Below are positions 1 through 11,560 of a stretch of DNA of 64,000 bases, in pieces. Below the pieces are notes generated by a model. The model ran no database searches. It was not told the origin of the DNA and was given only the letters and a program-made list of their open reading frames with translations. The translations under genes and the position numbers were made by a program. Each line of letters opens with the position of its first letter. The first letter of the stretch is position 1. This stretch comes from Geotrypetes seraphini. Its lineage: Eukaryota; Chordata; Amphibia; Gymnophiona; Dermophiidae. The stretch covers positions 1 to 64,000 of the forward strand of contig NC_047096.1 of the NCBI RefSeq assembly GCF_902459505.1. Direction: 5' to 3'.

Positions 1-136
1 AACCCTAACCCTAACCCTAACCCTAACCCTAACCCTAACCCTAACCCTAACCCTAACCCTAACCCTAACCCTAACCCTAACCCTAACCCTAACCCTAACC
101 CTACCCTAACCCTAACCCTAACCCTAACCCTAACCC
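1..136. repeat. Telomere, (CCCTAA)n on the + strand
   Basis: Uninterrupted CCCTAA hexamers from the first base, with one 5-base unit near 101-106. This is the C-rich strand read 5'->3', so base 1 is the chromosome end and centromere-ward is to the right. TERRA-type telomeric RNA, if made here, would be transcribed from right to left. Confidence 0.97.
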
Positions 137-300
137 CCTGACACCCTGACACCCTGACACCCTGACACCCTGACACCCTGACACCCTGACACCCTGACAC
201 CCTGACACCCTGACACCCTGACACCCTGACCCGGAGACCCTTACCCTGACACCCTGACCCTGACCCTGACCCCCTGACACCCTGACCCCTGACCCCTAAC
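137..300. repeat. Variant telomere block (TGACACCC octamers, then TGACCC hexamers)
   Basis: About a dozen copies of the octamer TGACACCC run from 137 to 230. They are followed by a short mixed stretch containing TGACCC hexamers, which is TCAGGG on the other strand, a known variant telomere unit. The block sits directly inside the canonical array and grades into the heptamer array to the right. Confidence 0.85.
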
Positions 301-890
301 CCATGACCTTTGACCCTTGACCTTTGACCCTTGACCCATGACCTCTGACCCTTGACCCTTAACCCATGACCTTTGACCCTTGACCTCTGACCTTTGACCT
401 TTAACCCATGACCTTTGACCTTCAACCCTTGACCTTTGACCCTTGACCTCTGACCTTTAACCCATGACCCATGACCTTTGACCTTCAACCCTTGACCTTT
501 GACCCTTGACCTCTGACCTTTAACCCATGACCCATGACCTTTGACCTTAAACCCTTGACCTTTAACCCATGACCTTTGACCTTTAACTAATAACCTTTGA
601 CCTTTAACTAATGACCTTTGACCTTTAGCCCTTGACCTTTAACCTATGACCTCCGACCTTTAACCTATGACCTTTGACCTTTGACCCTTGACCTTTGACC
701 TTTAACCCATGACCTTTGACCTTTAACTAATGACCTTTGACCTTTAGCCCTTGACCTTTAACCTTTAACCTATGACCTCCGACCTTTAACCTATGACCTT
801 TGACCTTTAGCCCTTGACCTTTGACCCTCAACCTTTGACCCATGACCTTTAACCCCTAACCCCCAACCCCTGACCCTTGACACTAGCCCT
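290..890. repeat. Telomere-proximal heptamer array, TGACCYN units
   Basis: The stretch is made of 7-bp units such as TGACCTT, TGACCCT, TGACCCA and TGACCTC (with TAACCCA and TAACTAA drifts). Two adjacent TGACCTT-type units read TGACCTTTGACCT, whose complement AGGTCAAAGGTCA is the DR1 nuclear-receptor element. The array degenerates by about 890. Confidence 0.9.
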
Positions 891-1242
891 GGCACAACCC
901 TAGCAATCCTACACTAACACCATAAACTTTCTAACACTTTAACATATTCTAACATATTCTCAGAATTCTACAATATACCAATACCACATTTCTACCACAT
1001 AACATTCATACAAACTATTTTTCAAATATCTAACATTTCTAATAAATTTCTACTAAAATTACTTTCAAAATATCTTTAAAAACCACTAAAATTTCTCTAA
1101 AATTCCCCTACAACCTCTCTAACATTAAAATAAAATTAAAACCTCTCTAAAATTAAAAAAAACCTCTTTAAAATTCAAATAAAATTAAAATCTCACATTA
1201 CACAAAAATTAGCATATTCGAGATAGGTTCTGGCCCGGGGTC
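891..1242. other. AT-rich spacer
   Basis: AT-rich, slightly repetitive DNA (ctaacat and aaaattaaa motifs) between the heptamer array and the hairpin. No gene or recognisable element is visible. Confidence 0.6.
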
Positions 1243-1388
1243 CTGCATTCCAAAAAAAATTTTTCAAACCCCTGGGCTGCCTGCAACCCTCAAAAGCAAA
1301 AAAACTAAAATAACAAACCAAAATAAAAAAATTAGGAGTCAGGGATACAAGCAGCCCAGGGGGTTTGAAAAATTTTTTTGGAATGCAG
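1243..1388. repeat. Inverted repeat / hairpin
   Basis: Arms 1243-1280 and 1351-1388 are reverse complements apart from one-base length differences. Each includes CTGCATTCC at the outer end and CCTGGGCTGC at the inner end. The loop is about 70 bp. It marks the boundary between the AT-rich spacer and the 32-bp satellite. Confidence 0.85.
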
Positions 1389-1394
1389 AAAAAG

Positions 1395-2240
1395 TTTTTA
1401 CAAAATTCAGGGGTCTTAGAAAAAATTCTACAAAAAATTCAGAGGTCTTAGAAAAAACCCTGGAAAAAATTCAGGGGTCTTAGAAAAAAATTCTACAAAA
1501 AATTCAGGGCTCTTAGAAAAAACCCTGGAAAAAATTCAGGGGTCTTAGAAAAAAATTATGAAAAAAATTCAGGGGTCTTAGAAAAAACCCTGGAAAAAAT
1601 TCAGGGGTCTTAGAAAAAAATTATGAAAAAAATTCAGGGCTCTTAGAAAAAATTATGAAAAAAATTCAGGGTTCTTAGAAAAAAATTATGAAAAAAATTC
1701 AGGGCTCTTAGAAAAAACCCTGGAAAAAATTCAGGGGTCTTAGAAAAAAATTCTACAAAAAATTCAGGGCTCTTAGAAAAAACCCTGGAAAAAATTCAGG
1801 GGTCTTAGAAAAAAATTATGAAAAAAATTCAGGGGTCTTAGAAAAAAATTATGAAAAAAATTCAGGGCTCTTAGAAAAAACCCTGGAAAAAATTCAGGGG
1901 TCTTAGAAAAAAATTATGAAAAAAATTCAGGGCTCTTAGAAAAAACCCTGGAAAAAATTCAGGGGTCTTAGAAAAAATTATGAAAAAAATTCAGGGTTCT
2001 TAGAAAAAAATTCTACAAAAAATTCAGGGCTCTTAGAAAAAAATTCTACAAAAAATTCAGGGCTCTTAGAAAAAATTATGAAAAAAATTCAGGGGTCTTA
2101 GAAAAAAATTCTACAAAAAATTCAGGGCTCTTAGAAAAAAATTCTACAAAAAATTCAGGGCTCTTAGAAAAAACCCTGGAAAAAATTCAGGGGTCTTAGA
2201 AAAAAATTATGAAAAAAATTCAGGGGTCTTAGAAAAAAAT
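1395..2240. repeat. 32-33-bp satellite array
   Basis: About 25 units share the core AATTCAGGGGTCTTAGAAAA with a period of 32-33 bp. Units differ in their variable half, which takes three forms (TTCTACAAA, CCCTGGAAA, TTATGAAA) that recur in mixed order. That order points to past unequal exchange within the array. Confidence 0.92.
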
Positions 2241-2690
2241 TCAAGAGACAAGAAAATCTGGAAAAAAATTCAGGAAACTTCAACAAAATCTGAAACTTGG
2301 AGAAACTACAGATACAAATTGAGATAAAATGCAGACAAAACAGAAAATGCAGAGGAAACTTAGAAAATTCTGAACAAACTTGAAGAGGAACACTTGGAGA
2401 AAATGCAGAGCAAATTGCAGAAGAAAACTTTGAGAAATAAAAAAAAAACAGAAAATAAAATGAGCAGAACTTTGAAAAATAGCAGATGAAAACTTGGAGA
2501 AAATGCAGAAGAAAAACTAGAGATAAACATAGGAAAACACAGAACAAAATACAATGGAAAACTCAAAACAAAATACAATGGAAAACTCAAAGAAAACTGA
2601 GAAAAAAGCAGAACACCAAGAAAATGCAGGAGAAGAGTCAAACTTGAAGAAACCTGAAAAAGAAAATTTGGATAAACTAGACAGAGGAAA
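2241..2690. repeat. Degenerate A/G-rich flank of the minisatellite
   Basis: Poorly ordered purine-rich DNA with recognisable but diverged units (gaaaacttggagaaaatgcag). It looks like the eroded edge of the 36-bp array to the right. No coding signal. Confidence 0.6.
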
Positions 2691-5600
2691 AGGAAAAACG
2701 TGGAGAAACCTGAAAGGGCAGAGGAAAAACTTGGAGAAACCTGAAAGGGCACAGGAAAAACTTGAAGAAACCTGACACAGGAAAAGGAAAATGTGGAGAA
2801 ACTAGAGAGAGCAAAGGAAAAGCTTGGAGAAACCTGAAAGGGCAGAAGAAAAAAACTTGGGGAAACCTGAAAGGACAGAGAAAAAACATGGAGAAACTAG
2901 AGACGAGAAACCTGAAAGGGCAGAAGAAAAAACGTGGAGAAACCTGAAAGGGCAGAGGAAAAGGAACACGTGGAGAAACCTGAAAGGGCAGAGGAAAACT
3001 GAGATACTGAAAGGAACACGTGGAGAAACCTGAAAGGGCAGAGGAAAACTGAGATACTGAGAGGAACACGTGGAGAAACCTGAAAGGGCAGAGGAAAAGG
3101 AACACGTGGAGAAACCTGAAAGGGCAGAGGAAAAGGAAAATGTGGAGAAACCTGAAAGGGCAGAGGAAAAGGAAAATGTGGAGAAACCTGAAAGGGCAGA
3201 GGAAAAGGAAAACGTGGAGAAACCTGAAAGGGCAGAGGAAAAGGAAAACGTGGAGAAACCTGAAAGGGCAGAGGAAAAGGAAAACGTGGGGAAACCTGAA
3301 AGGGCAGAGGAAAAGGAAAACTTGGGGAAACCTGAAAGGGCAGAGGAAAAGGAAAACTTGGGGAAACCTGAAAGGGCAGAGGAAAAAAACTTGGGGAAAC
3401 CTGAAAGGACAGAGAAAAAACATGGAGAAACCTGAAAGGGCAGAGGAAAACGTGGAGAAACTAGAGACGAGAAACCTGAAAGGGCAGAAGAAAAAACGTG
3501 GAGAAACCTGAAAGGGCAGAGGAAAACTGAGATACTGAGAGGAACATGTGGAGAAACCTGAAAGGGCAGAGGAAAAGGAACACGTGGAGAAACCTGAAAG
3601 GGCAGAGGAAAACTGAGATACTGAAAGGAACACGTGGAGAAACCTGAAAGGGCAGAGGAAAACTGAGATACTGAAAGGAACACGTGGAGAAACCTGAAAG
3701 GGCAGAGGAAAACTGAGATACTGAGAGGAACACGTGGAGAAACCTGAAAGGGCAGAGGAAAAGGAACACGTGGAGAAACCTGAAAGGGCAGAGGAAAAGG
3801 AAAATGTGGAGAAACCTGAAAGGGCAGAGGAAAAGGAAAATGTGGAGAAACCTGAAAGGGCAGAGGAAAAGGAAAACGTGGAGAAACCTGAAAGGGCAGA
3901 GGAAAAGGAAAACGTGGAGAAACCTGAAAGGGCAGAGGAAAAGGAAAACTTGGGGAAACCTGAAAGGGCAGAGGAAAAGGAAAACTTGGAGAAACCTGAA
4001 AGGGCAGAGGAAAAGGAAAACTTGGAGAAACCTGAAAGGACAGAGAAAAAACATGGAGAAACCTGAAAGGGCAGAGGAAAACGTGGAGAAACTAGAGACG
4101 AGAAACCTGAAAGGGCAGAAGAAAAAACGTGGAGAAACCTGAAAGGGCAGAGGAAAACTGAGATACTGAGAGGAACATGTGGAGAAACCTGAAAGGGCAG
4201 AGGAAAAGGAACACGTGGAGAAACCTGAAAGGGCAGAGGAAAACTGAGATACTGAAAGGAACACGTGGAGAAACCTGAAAGGGCAGAGGAAAACTGAGAT
4301 ACTGAGAGGAACACGTGGAGAAACCTGAAAGGGCAGAGGAAAAGGAACACGTGGAGAAACCTGAAAGGGCAGAGGAAAAGGAACAATGTGGAGAAACCTG
4401 AAAGGGCAGAGGAAAAGGAAAATGTGGAGAAACCTGAAAGGGCAGAGGAAAAGGAAAATGTGGAGAAACCTGAAAGGGCAGAGGAAAAGGAAAACGTGGA
4501 GAAACCTGAAAGGGCAGAGGAAAAGGAAAACGTGGAGAAACCTGAAAGGGCAGAGGAAAAGGAAAACTTGGGGAAACCTGAAAGGGCAGAGGAAAAGGAA
4601 AACATGGAGAAACCTGAAAGGGCAGAGGAAAACGTGGAGAAACTAGAGACGAGAAACCTGAAAGGGCAGAAGAAAAAACGTGGAGAAACCTGAAAGGGCA
4701 GAGGAAAAGGAAAATGTGGAGAAACCTGAAAGGGCAGAGGAAAAGGAAAAACGTGGAGAAACCTGAAAGGGCAGAGGAAAAGGAAAACGTGGAGAAACCT
4801 GAAAGGGCAGAGGAAAAGGAAAACTTGGGGAAACCTGAAAGGACAGAGAAAAAACATGGAGAAACTAGAGACGAGAAACCTGAAAGGGCAGAAGAAAAAA
4901 CGTGGAGAAACCTGAAAGGGCAGAGGAAAAGGAACACGTGGAGAAACCTGAAAGGGCAGAGGAAAAGGAAAATGTGGAGAAACCTGAAAGGGCAGAGGAA
5001 AAGGAAAATGTGGAGAAACCTGAAAGGGCAGAGGAAAAGGAAAATGTGGAGAAACCTGAAAGGGCAGAGGAAAAGGAAAATGTGGAGAAACCTGAAAGGG
5101 CAGAGGAAAAGGAAAATGTGGAGAAACCTGAAAGGGCAGAGGAAAAGGAAAATGTGGAGAAACCTGAAAGGGCAGAGGAAAACTGAGATACTGAAAGGAA
5201 CACGTGGAGAAACCTGAAAGGGCAGAGGAAAAGGAACACGTGGAGAAACCTGAAAGGGCAGAGGAAAAGGAAAATGTGGAGAAACCTGAAAGGGCAGAGG
5301 AAAAGGAAAATGTGGAGAAACCTGAAAGGGCAGAGGAAAAGGAAAATGTGGAGAAACCTGAAAGGGCAGAGGAAAAGGAAAACGTGGAGAAACCTGAAAG
5401 GGAAGAGGAAAAGGAAAATGTGGAGAAACCTGAAAGGGCAGAGGAAAAGGAAAATGTGGAGAAACCTGAAAGGGCAGAGGAAAAGGAAAATGTGGAGAAA
5501 CCTGAAAGGGCAGAGGAAAAGGAAAACTGTGGAGAAACCTGAAAGGGCAGAGGAAAAGGAAAACTGTGGAGAAACCTGAAAGGGCAGAGGAAAAGGAAAA

Positions 5601-8600
5601 CGTGGAGAAACCTGAAAGGGCAGAGGAAAAGGAAAACTTGGGGAAACCTGAAAGGGCAGAGGAAAAGGAAAACTTGGAGAAACCTGAAAGGGCAGAAGAA
5701 AAAAACTTGGGGAAACCTGAAAGGACAGAGAAAAAACATGGAGAAACCTGAAAGGGCAGAGGAAAACGTGGAGAAACTAGAGACGAGAAACCTGAAAGGG
5801 CAGAAGAAAAAACGTGGAGAAACCTGAAAGGGCAGAGGAAAACTGAGATACTGAGAGGAACATGTGGAGAAACCTGAAAGGGCAGAGGAAAAGGAACACG
5901 TGGAGAAACCTGAAAGGGCAGAGGAAAAGGAAAACTTGAAGAAACCTGAAAGGGCAGAGGAAAAACTTGAAGAAACCTGACACAGGAAAAGGAAAATGTG
6001 GAGAAACTAGAGAGGGCAGAAGAAAAAAACTTGGAGAAACCTGAGAGGGCAGAGGAAAAAAACTTGGAGAAACCTGAGAGGGCAGAGGAAAAAAAAACTT
6101 GGAGAAACCTGAAAGGGCAGAAGAAAAAAAAACTTGGGGAAACCTGAAAGGGCAGAAGAAAAGGAAAACTTGGGGAAACCTGAAAGGGCAGAAGAAAAGG
6201 AAAACTTGGGGAAACCTGAAAGGACAGAGGGAAAACGTGGAGAAACCTGAAAGGGCAGAAGAAAAGGAAAACTTGGGGAAACCTGAAAGGACAGAGGGAA
6301 AACGTGGAGAAACCTGAAAGGGCAGAAGAAAAGGAAAACTTGGGGAAACCTGAAAGGACAGAGGAAAAACGTGGAGAAACCTGAAAGGGCAGAAGAAAAG
6401 GAAAACTTGGGGAAACCTGAAAGGACAGAGGAAAAACGTGGAGAAACCTGAAAGGGCAGAAGAAAAGGAAAACTTGGGGAAACCTGAAAGGACAGAGGAA
6501 AAGGAAAACTTGGGGAAACCTGAAAGGACAGAGGGAAAACGTGGAGAAACCTGAAAGGGCAGAAGAAAAGGAAAACTTGGGGAAACCTGAAAGGACAGAG
6601 GGAAAACGTGGAGAAACCTGAAAGGGCAGAAGAAAAGGAAAACTTGGGGAAACCTGAAAGGACAGAGGAAAAACGTGGAGAAACCTGAAAGGACAGAGGA
6701 AAAACGTGGAGAAACCTGAAAGGGCAGAAGAAAAGGAAAACTTGGGGAAACCTGAAAGGACAGAGGAAAAACGTGGAGAAACCTGAAAGGGCAGAAGAAA
6801 AGGAAAACTTGGGGAAACCTGAAAGGACAGAGGAAAAGGAAAACTTGGGGAAACCTGAAAGGACAGAGGAAAAACATGGAGAAACCTGAAAGGACAGAGG
6901 AAAAACATGGAGAAACCTGAAAGGACAGAAGAAAAGGAAAACTTGGGGAACCTGAAAGGACAGAGGAAAAACGTGGAGAAACCTGAAAGGGCAGAGAAAA
7001 AACTTGGGGAAACCTGAAAGGGCTGAGGAAAAAACGTGGAGAAACCTGAAAGGGCAGAGGAAAAGGAAAATGTGGAGAAACCTGAAAGGGCAGAGGAAAA
7101 GGAAAATGTGGAGAAACCTGAAAGGGCAGAGGAAAAGGAAAATGTGGAGAAACCTGAAAGGGCAGAGGAAAAGGAAAATGTGGAGAAACCTGAAAGGGCA
7201 GAGGAAAAGGAAAATGTGGAGAAACCTGAAAGGGCAGAGGAAAACTGAGATACTGAAAGGAACACGTGGAGAAACCTGAAAGGGCAGAGGAAAAGGAACA
7301 CGTGGAGAAACCTGAAAGGGCAGAGGAAAAGGAAAATGTGGAGAAACCTGAAAGGGCAGAGGAAAAGGAAAATGTGGAGAAACCTGAAAGGGCAGAGGAA
7401 AAGGAAAATGTGGAGAAACCTGAAAGGGCAGAGGAAAAGGAAAACGTGGAGAAACCTGAAAGGGCAGAGGAAAAGGAAAACGTGGAGAAACCTGAAAGGG
7501 CAGAGGAAAAGGAAAACGTGGAGAAACCTGAAAGGGCAGAGGAAAAGGAAAACGTGGAGAAACCTGAAAGGGCAGAGGAAAAGGAAAACTTGGGGAAACC
7601 TGAAAGGGCAGAGGAAAAGGAAAACTTGGAGAAACCTGAAAGGGCAGAAGAAAAAAACTTGGGGAAACCTGAAAGGACAGAGAAAAAACATGGAGAAACC
7701 TGAAAGGGCAGAGGAAAACGTGGAGAAACTAGAGACGAGAAACCTGAAAGGGCAGAAGAAAAAACGTGGAGAAACCTGAAAGGGCAGAGGAAAACTGAGA
7801 TACTGAGAGGAACATGTGGAGAAACCTGAAAGGGCAGAGGAAAAGGAACACGTGGAGAAACCTGAAAGGGCAGAGGAAAAGGAAAACTTGAAGAAACCTG
7901 AAAGGGCAGAGGAAAAACTTGAAGAAACCTGACACAGGAAAAGGAAAATGTGGAGAAACTAGAGAGGGCAGAAGAAAAAAACTTGGAGAAACCTGAGAGG
8001 GCAGAGGAAAAAAACTTGGAGAAACCTGAGAGGGCAGAGGAAAAAAAAACTTGGAGAAACCTGAAAGGGCAGAAGAAAAAAAAACTTGGGGAAACCTGAA
8101 AGGGCAGAAGAAAAGGAAAACTTGGGGAAACCTGAAAGGGCAGAAGAAAAGGAAAACTTGGGGAAACCTGAAAGGGCAGAAGAAAAGGAAAACTTGGGGA
8201 AACCTGAAAGGACAGAGGGAAAACGTGGAGAAACCTGAAAGGGCAGAAGAAAAGGAAAACTTGGGGAAACCTGAAAGGACAGAGGGAAAACGTGGAGAAA
8301 CCTGAAAGGGCAGAAGAAAAGGAAAACTTGGGGAAACCTGAAAGGACAGAGGAAAAACGTGGAGAAACCTGAAAGGGCAGAAGAAAAGGAAAACTTGGGG
8401 AAACCTGAAAGGACAGAGGAAAAACGTGGAGAAACCTGAAAGGGCAGAAGAAAAGGAAAACTTGGGGAAACCTGAAAGGACAGAGGAAAAACATGGAGAA
8501 ACCTGAAAGGACAGAAGAAAAGGAAAACTTGGGGAACCTGAAAGGACAGAGGAAAAACGTGGAGAAACCTGAAAGGGCAGAGAAAAAACTTGGGGAAACC

Positions 8601-9240
8601 TGAAAGGGCTGAGGAAAAAACGTGGAGAAACCTGAAAGGGCAGAGGAAAAGGAAAACTTGGGGAAACCTGAAAGGGCAGAGGAAAACTGAGATACTGAGA
8701 GGAACATGTGGAGAAACCTGAAAGGGCACAGGAAAATGTGGAGAAACCTGAAAGGGCAGAAGAAAAAACGTGGAGAAATCTGAAAGGGCAGAAGAAAAGG
8801 AAAACTTGGGGAAACCTGAAAGGACAGAGGAAAAACTTGGGGAAACCTGAAAGGACAGAGAAAAAACTTGGGGAAACCTGAAAGGGCAGAAGAAAAGGAA
8901 AACTTGGGGAACCTGAAAGGGCAGAAGAAAAGGAAAACTTGGGGAACCTGAAAGGGCAGAAGAAAAGGAAAACTTGGGGAACCTGAAAGGACAGAGGAAA
9001 AACGTGGAGAAACCTGAAAGGGCAGAGGAAAAGGAAAATGTGGAGAAACCTGAAAGGGCACAGGAAAAGGAAAATGTGGAGAAACCTGAAAGGGCACAGG
9101 AAATCTTGGAGAAACCTGAAAAAGAAAACTTGGAGAAACTAGAGAGACGAGAAACTAGAGAACAGAGGAAAACCTAAAAAGGTCAGAGGAAAATGTGGAG
9201 AAACCTGAAAGGGCACAGGAAAAACTTGAGGGCAGAGGAA
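2690..9240. repeat. 36-bp purine-rich minisatellite with higher-order structure
   Basis: Roughly 180 copies of a unit built from GTGGAGAAACCTGAAAGGGC followed by AGAGGAAAAGGAAAAC. Variant units carry CTGAGATACTGA or CTAGAGACGAGA and recur at regular places. Two long blocks repeat with an offset of exactly 1952 bp (5731 matches 7683; 5931 matches 7883), so there is a ~2-kb higher-order repeat. The period is 12 codons and the unit lacks stops in all three minus-strand frames, giving open frames of over 1,000 codons (for example 4092-7691 and 5777-9097). These are repeat artefacts. Many units contain the E-box palindrome CACGTG. Confidence 0.95.
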
Positions 9241-9640
9241 AAACTTTGGGAATCCCGAGGAAAAAATAGAAGAAATTCAAAGAAAATGCAGCAAAAAACA
9301 CTAAGTAGCAGGAGAAGAAAAACTAGAGGAAAAAAGCAGAGAAAATAGAGAAAAAAAGCAAACTCAAAAAGTAGAGAAAAAAGCAAGTTGAAGGTTGAAG
9401 AAAACGGCAAAGTAAAAGTTAGAGAAAAACCCAATACAAAAGTTGAAGGGAGAGAAAATAGAATACAAAAAAGGCAAGTTGAAGATGAAAAAGGGCAAAC
9501 TTTTAAAGCAAAAGATAAACTACACCTTAAGTTTGTAAACTGCATCATCTCCACAGAAGTAGAGCTCAACACAGTTTACAGGAATAGAAGGAACTCCAAC
9601 AAAAGTTAAAGGACTTAGTAAAGAGAAAGTTTAGAGGGAC
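9241..9640. repeat. A-rich degenerate repeat edge
   Basis: Purine-rich DNA with motifs such as AATACAAAAGTTGAAG (near 9432). The same motif reappears near 11471 on the far side of the L2-like element, so the two stretches were probably once continuous. Confidence 0.6.
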
Positions 9641-9644
9641 TTAG

Positions 9645-11240
9645 TATATTGAATAGGGAGAGATCAATTATATTTTAGAGTAAAGCCAAGTTTTCAAATG
9701 TTTTTGGAAGAGTTGGGAGGCTAGACTCTGAAGCAGGGCAGTAAAGCTGTTCCACAGTTCGGTGATCCTGAAGACGATGGACGTCCCTAATTTTCCTTAA
9801 TGGGATATGCCTTTTAAAGAAGGGAAGAATAGTTTGAATGTTTGAGTGGATCTGGTGGTGTTGGGATTTGAGGAGTTCCAGGATAGTGGAAAAAGGGGAG
9901 GAATGATGCCGTGTAGAGATTTTAAGGTTAGGCAGGTGCATTTGTAGTGGACCCTAAGAATTACTGGGAGCCAGTGAAGCTTAGACATAAGCGGGGAGAC
10001 GTGGTCAAATGTGCTTTTTACAAAGGGATTAGTTTAGCCGCAGCGTTCTGAATCCTTTGAAGTCTAGGAAGGCTTTTCTTTTGTTAGGCTTAAGTAGATG
10101 GAATTACAATACATCCAGTCTGGAAAGAATGATGGATTGTACGAGGACAGCAAAGTGTTGTTGACAAAAGCAGGATCTCATCACTTTCCTTAACATGTGA
10201 AGATTGAAAAAGCATTTTCTTTACTAGGGAGTTAAGGTGGTCATTGAACGACAGTGTAGAATCGATGATGCCCAGAACTTTGCTCGAGTGCTCAAGCTGC
10301 AATGTGGGTAGCTGATCTAATTTTGGGCCGAGCCAAAGTAGTTTTGTTTTGGTCTCATTTGTATAGTGAGAGCCTAGGATTGGAGGTTCCAAATACATGG
10401 AGATGTTCTCAGAGAGATTGGTGAGATTAGAGTTGGTCTCGAGGAGCACAAGAATGTCATCGGCATAAGTGTAAAGTGTTTCCAAGGGGGATAGTTGGGA
10501 GGACATATAAATATTGAAAAGAATCAGGGATAGAGGTCAGAGTAGGAGAGGGAACATAAGAATTTTCAGAACCAATCTAAGACTGTTGAGTTTATGCCAA
10601 TTTCAGAGAGTTGGATAATTAGTATATCATGGACAATGTTGAAACCTGCAGAAAGGTCAAATTGAAGAACAGCAAACTTATTGCAAGAGTGAAGTTGTTG
10701 GACCTTTGAGATTAATGAGGCCAGTAGGGATTTGGTGCTGAAGCCATGTTGGTAGGGTAGGAGAATGGAGAATCTCAAGATAGGATGAGAGTTGGGTAGA
10801 GATGGACTCCAGCATCTTGGTCAGGAGAGGGATGTTTGCTATTGGGCACTAGCTGGATGGTGTGGAGGGGTCTAGATCAGCTTTTCAGTAGTGGGGATAA
10901 GGCGATGTGTCCCATTTCAGCAGAAAATAGGCCTGAAAGTAGGGCAGAATTTATAAGTTTGGTGAGAGATGAGATGGCTTGTGTGGGAATTTTCTCATAT
11001 AGGTAGGAGGTGAAAGGGTCCAAGGTACAGTTGCAGGATTTCAACTTGAGGCAGAGTTTAGCAACCTGGGAATTGGATATGAGCTCAAAGGCAGTCCAGG
11101 ATCTGTCTACTATGATATGGTTGGCGATGGTTAGTGTACGGTTAGAGTTGGTGGGCACAGAGTTGTAGGAGGGTGTTGGTGGGAACGATAATCATAAGGT
11201 AGTGACTTTTGTTGAAAATTTTGCTAAATTGTCAGCAGGA
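9645..11240 (-). mobile_element. L2-like LINE remnant (reverse transcriptase and C-terminal part)
   Basis: Minus-strand frames in 5'->3' order resemble the L2 reverse transcriptase. At 11158-10877 is a segment ending in SALLSGLFSAEMGHIALSPL. At 10778-10566 is QHGFSTKSLLASL followed by FAVLQFDLSAGFNIVHDIL, which is RT motif A. At 10506-10090 is TYADDILVLLE, carrying the YADD catalytic motif C. At 9988-9797 is LHWLPVILRVHYK. The frame is split by several stops and shifts, so the copy is dead. It is about 1.6 kb, 5'-truncated, and sits inside the A-rich subtelomeric repeat. Confidence 0.85.
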
Positions 11241-11399
11241 GGAGGGGACTATGGAGTCATTTTTGGAGGATATGGAGCACCAGATGTTAAAGTATTACTT
11301 TGGTTGTTGGATCTGGAGATTGTTACCGTAGTAGTTCTTCCTTGCTTTTTTTAGTTCAGAATTGTTGGACTTGATATTAATCCTCCAGGACTGTGTCTG

Positions 11400-11560
11400 T
11401 GGGGGGATTTAGATTTTAAAATCTGAAGGCAAAGAGACAAAATACAAAAGTTTAAGGGAAAGGAAAAATGCAATACAAAAGTTGAAGAGCAAAAGACAAA
11501 AAAGTTAAGGAGAGAAAGCTGCAAAAGGTGGAGAAGAAAAAAAAACAGACACGAGGCAAA
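11400..11560. repeat. A-rich repeat, continuation of the 9.2-9.6-kb stretch
   Basis: Contains the same AATACAAAAGTTGAAG motif as the left flank of the L2-like element. No coding signal. Confidence 0.5.

Noticed and set aside
2762-7779. Plus-strand Glu/Lys-rich frames such as VEKPERAEEKEN repeats
   Set aside because: Same 36-bp tandem unit read in other frames; starts and stops follow unit variants, not gene structure.
2677-9097. Minus-strand open frames of 1,020, 1,199 and 1,106 codons
   Set aside because: All three frames are open because the 36-bp unit has no stop on that strand; peptides are plain 12-residue repeats and the frames overlap each other.
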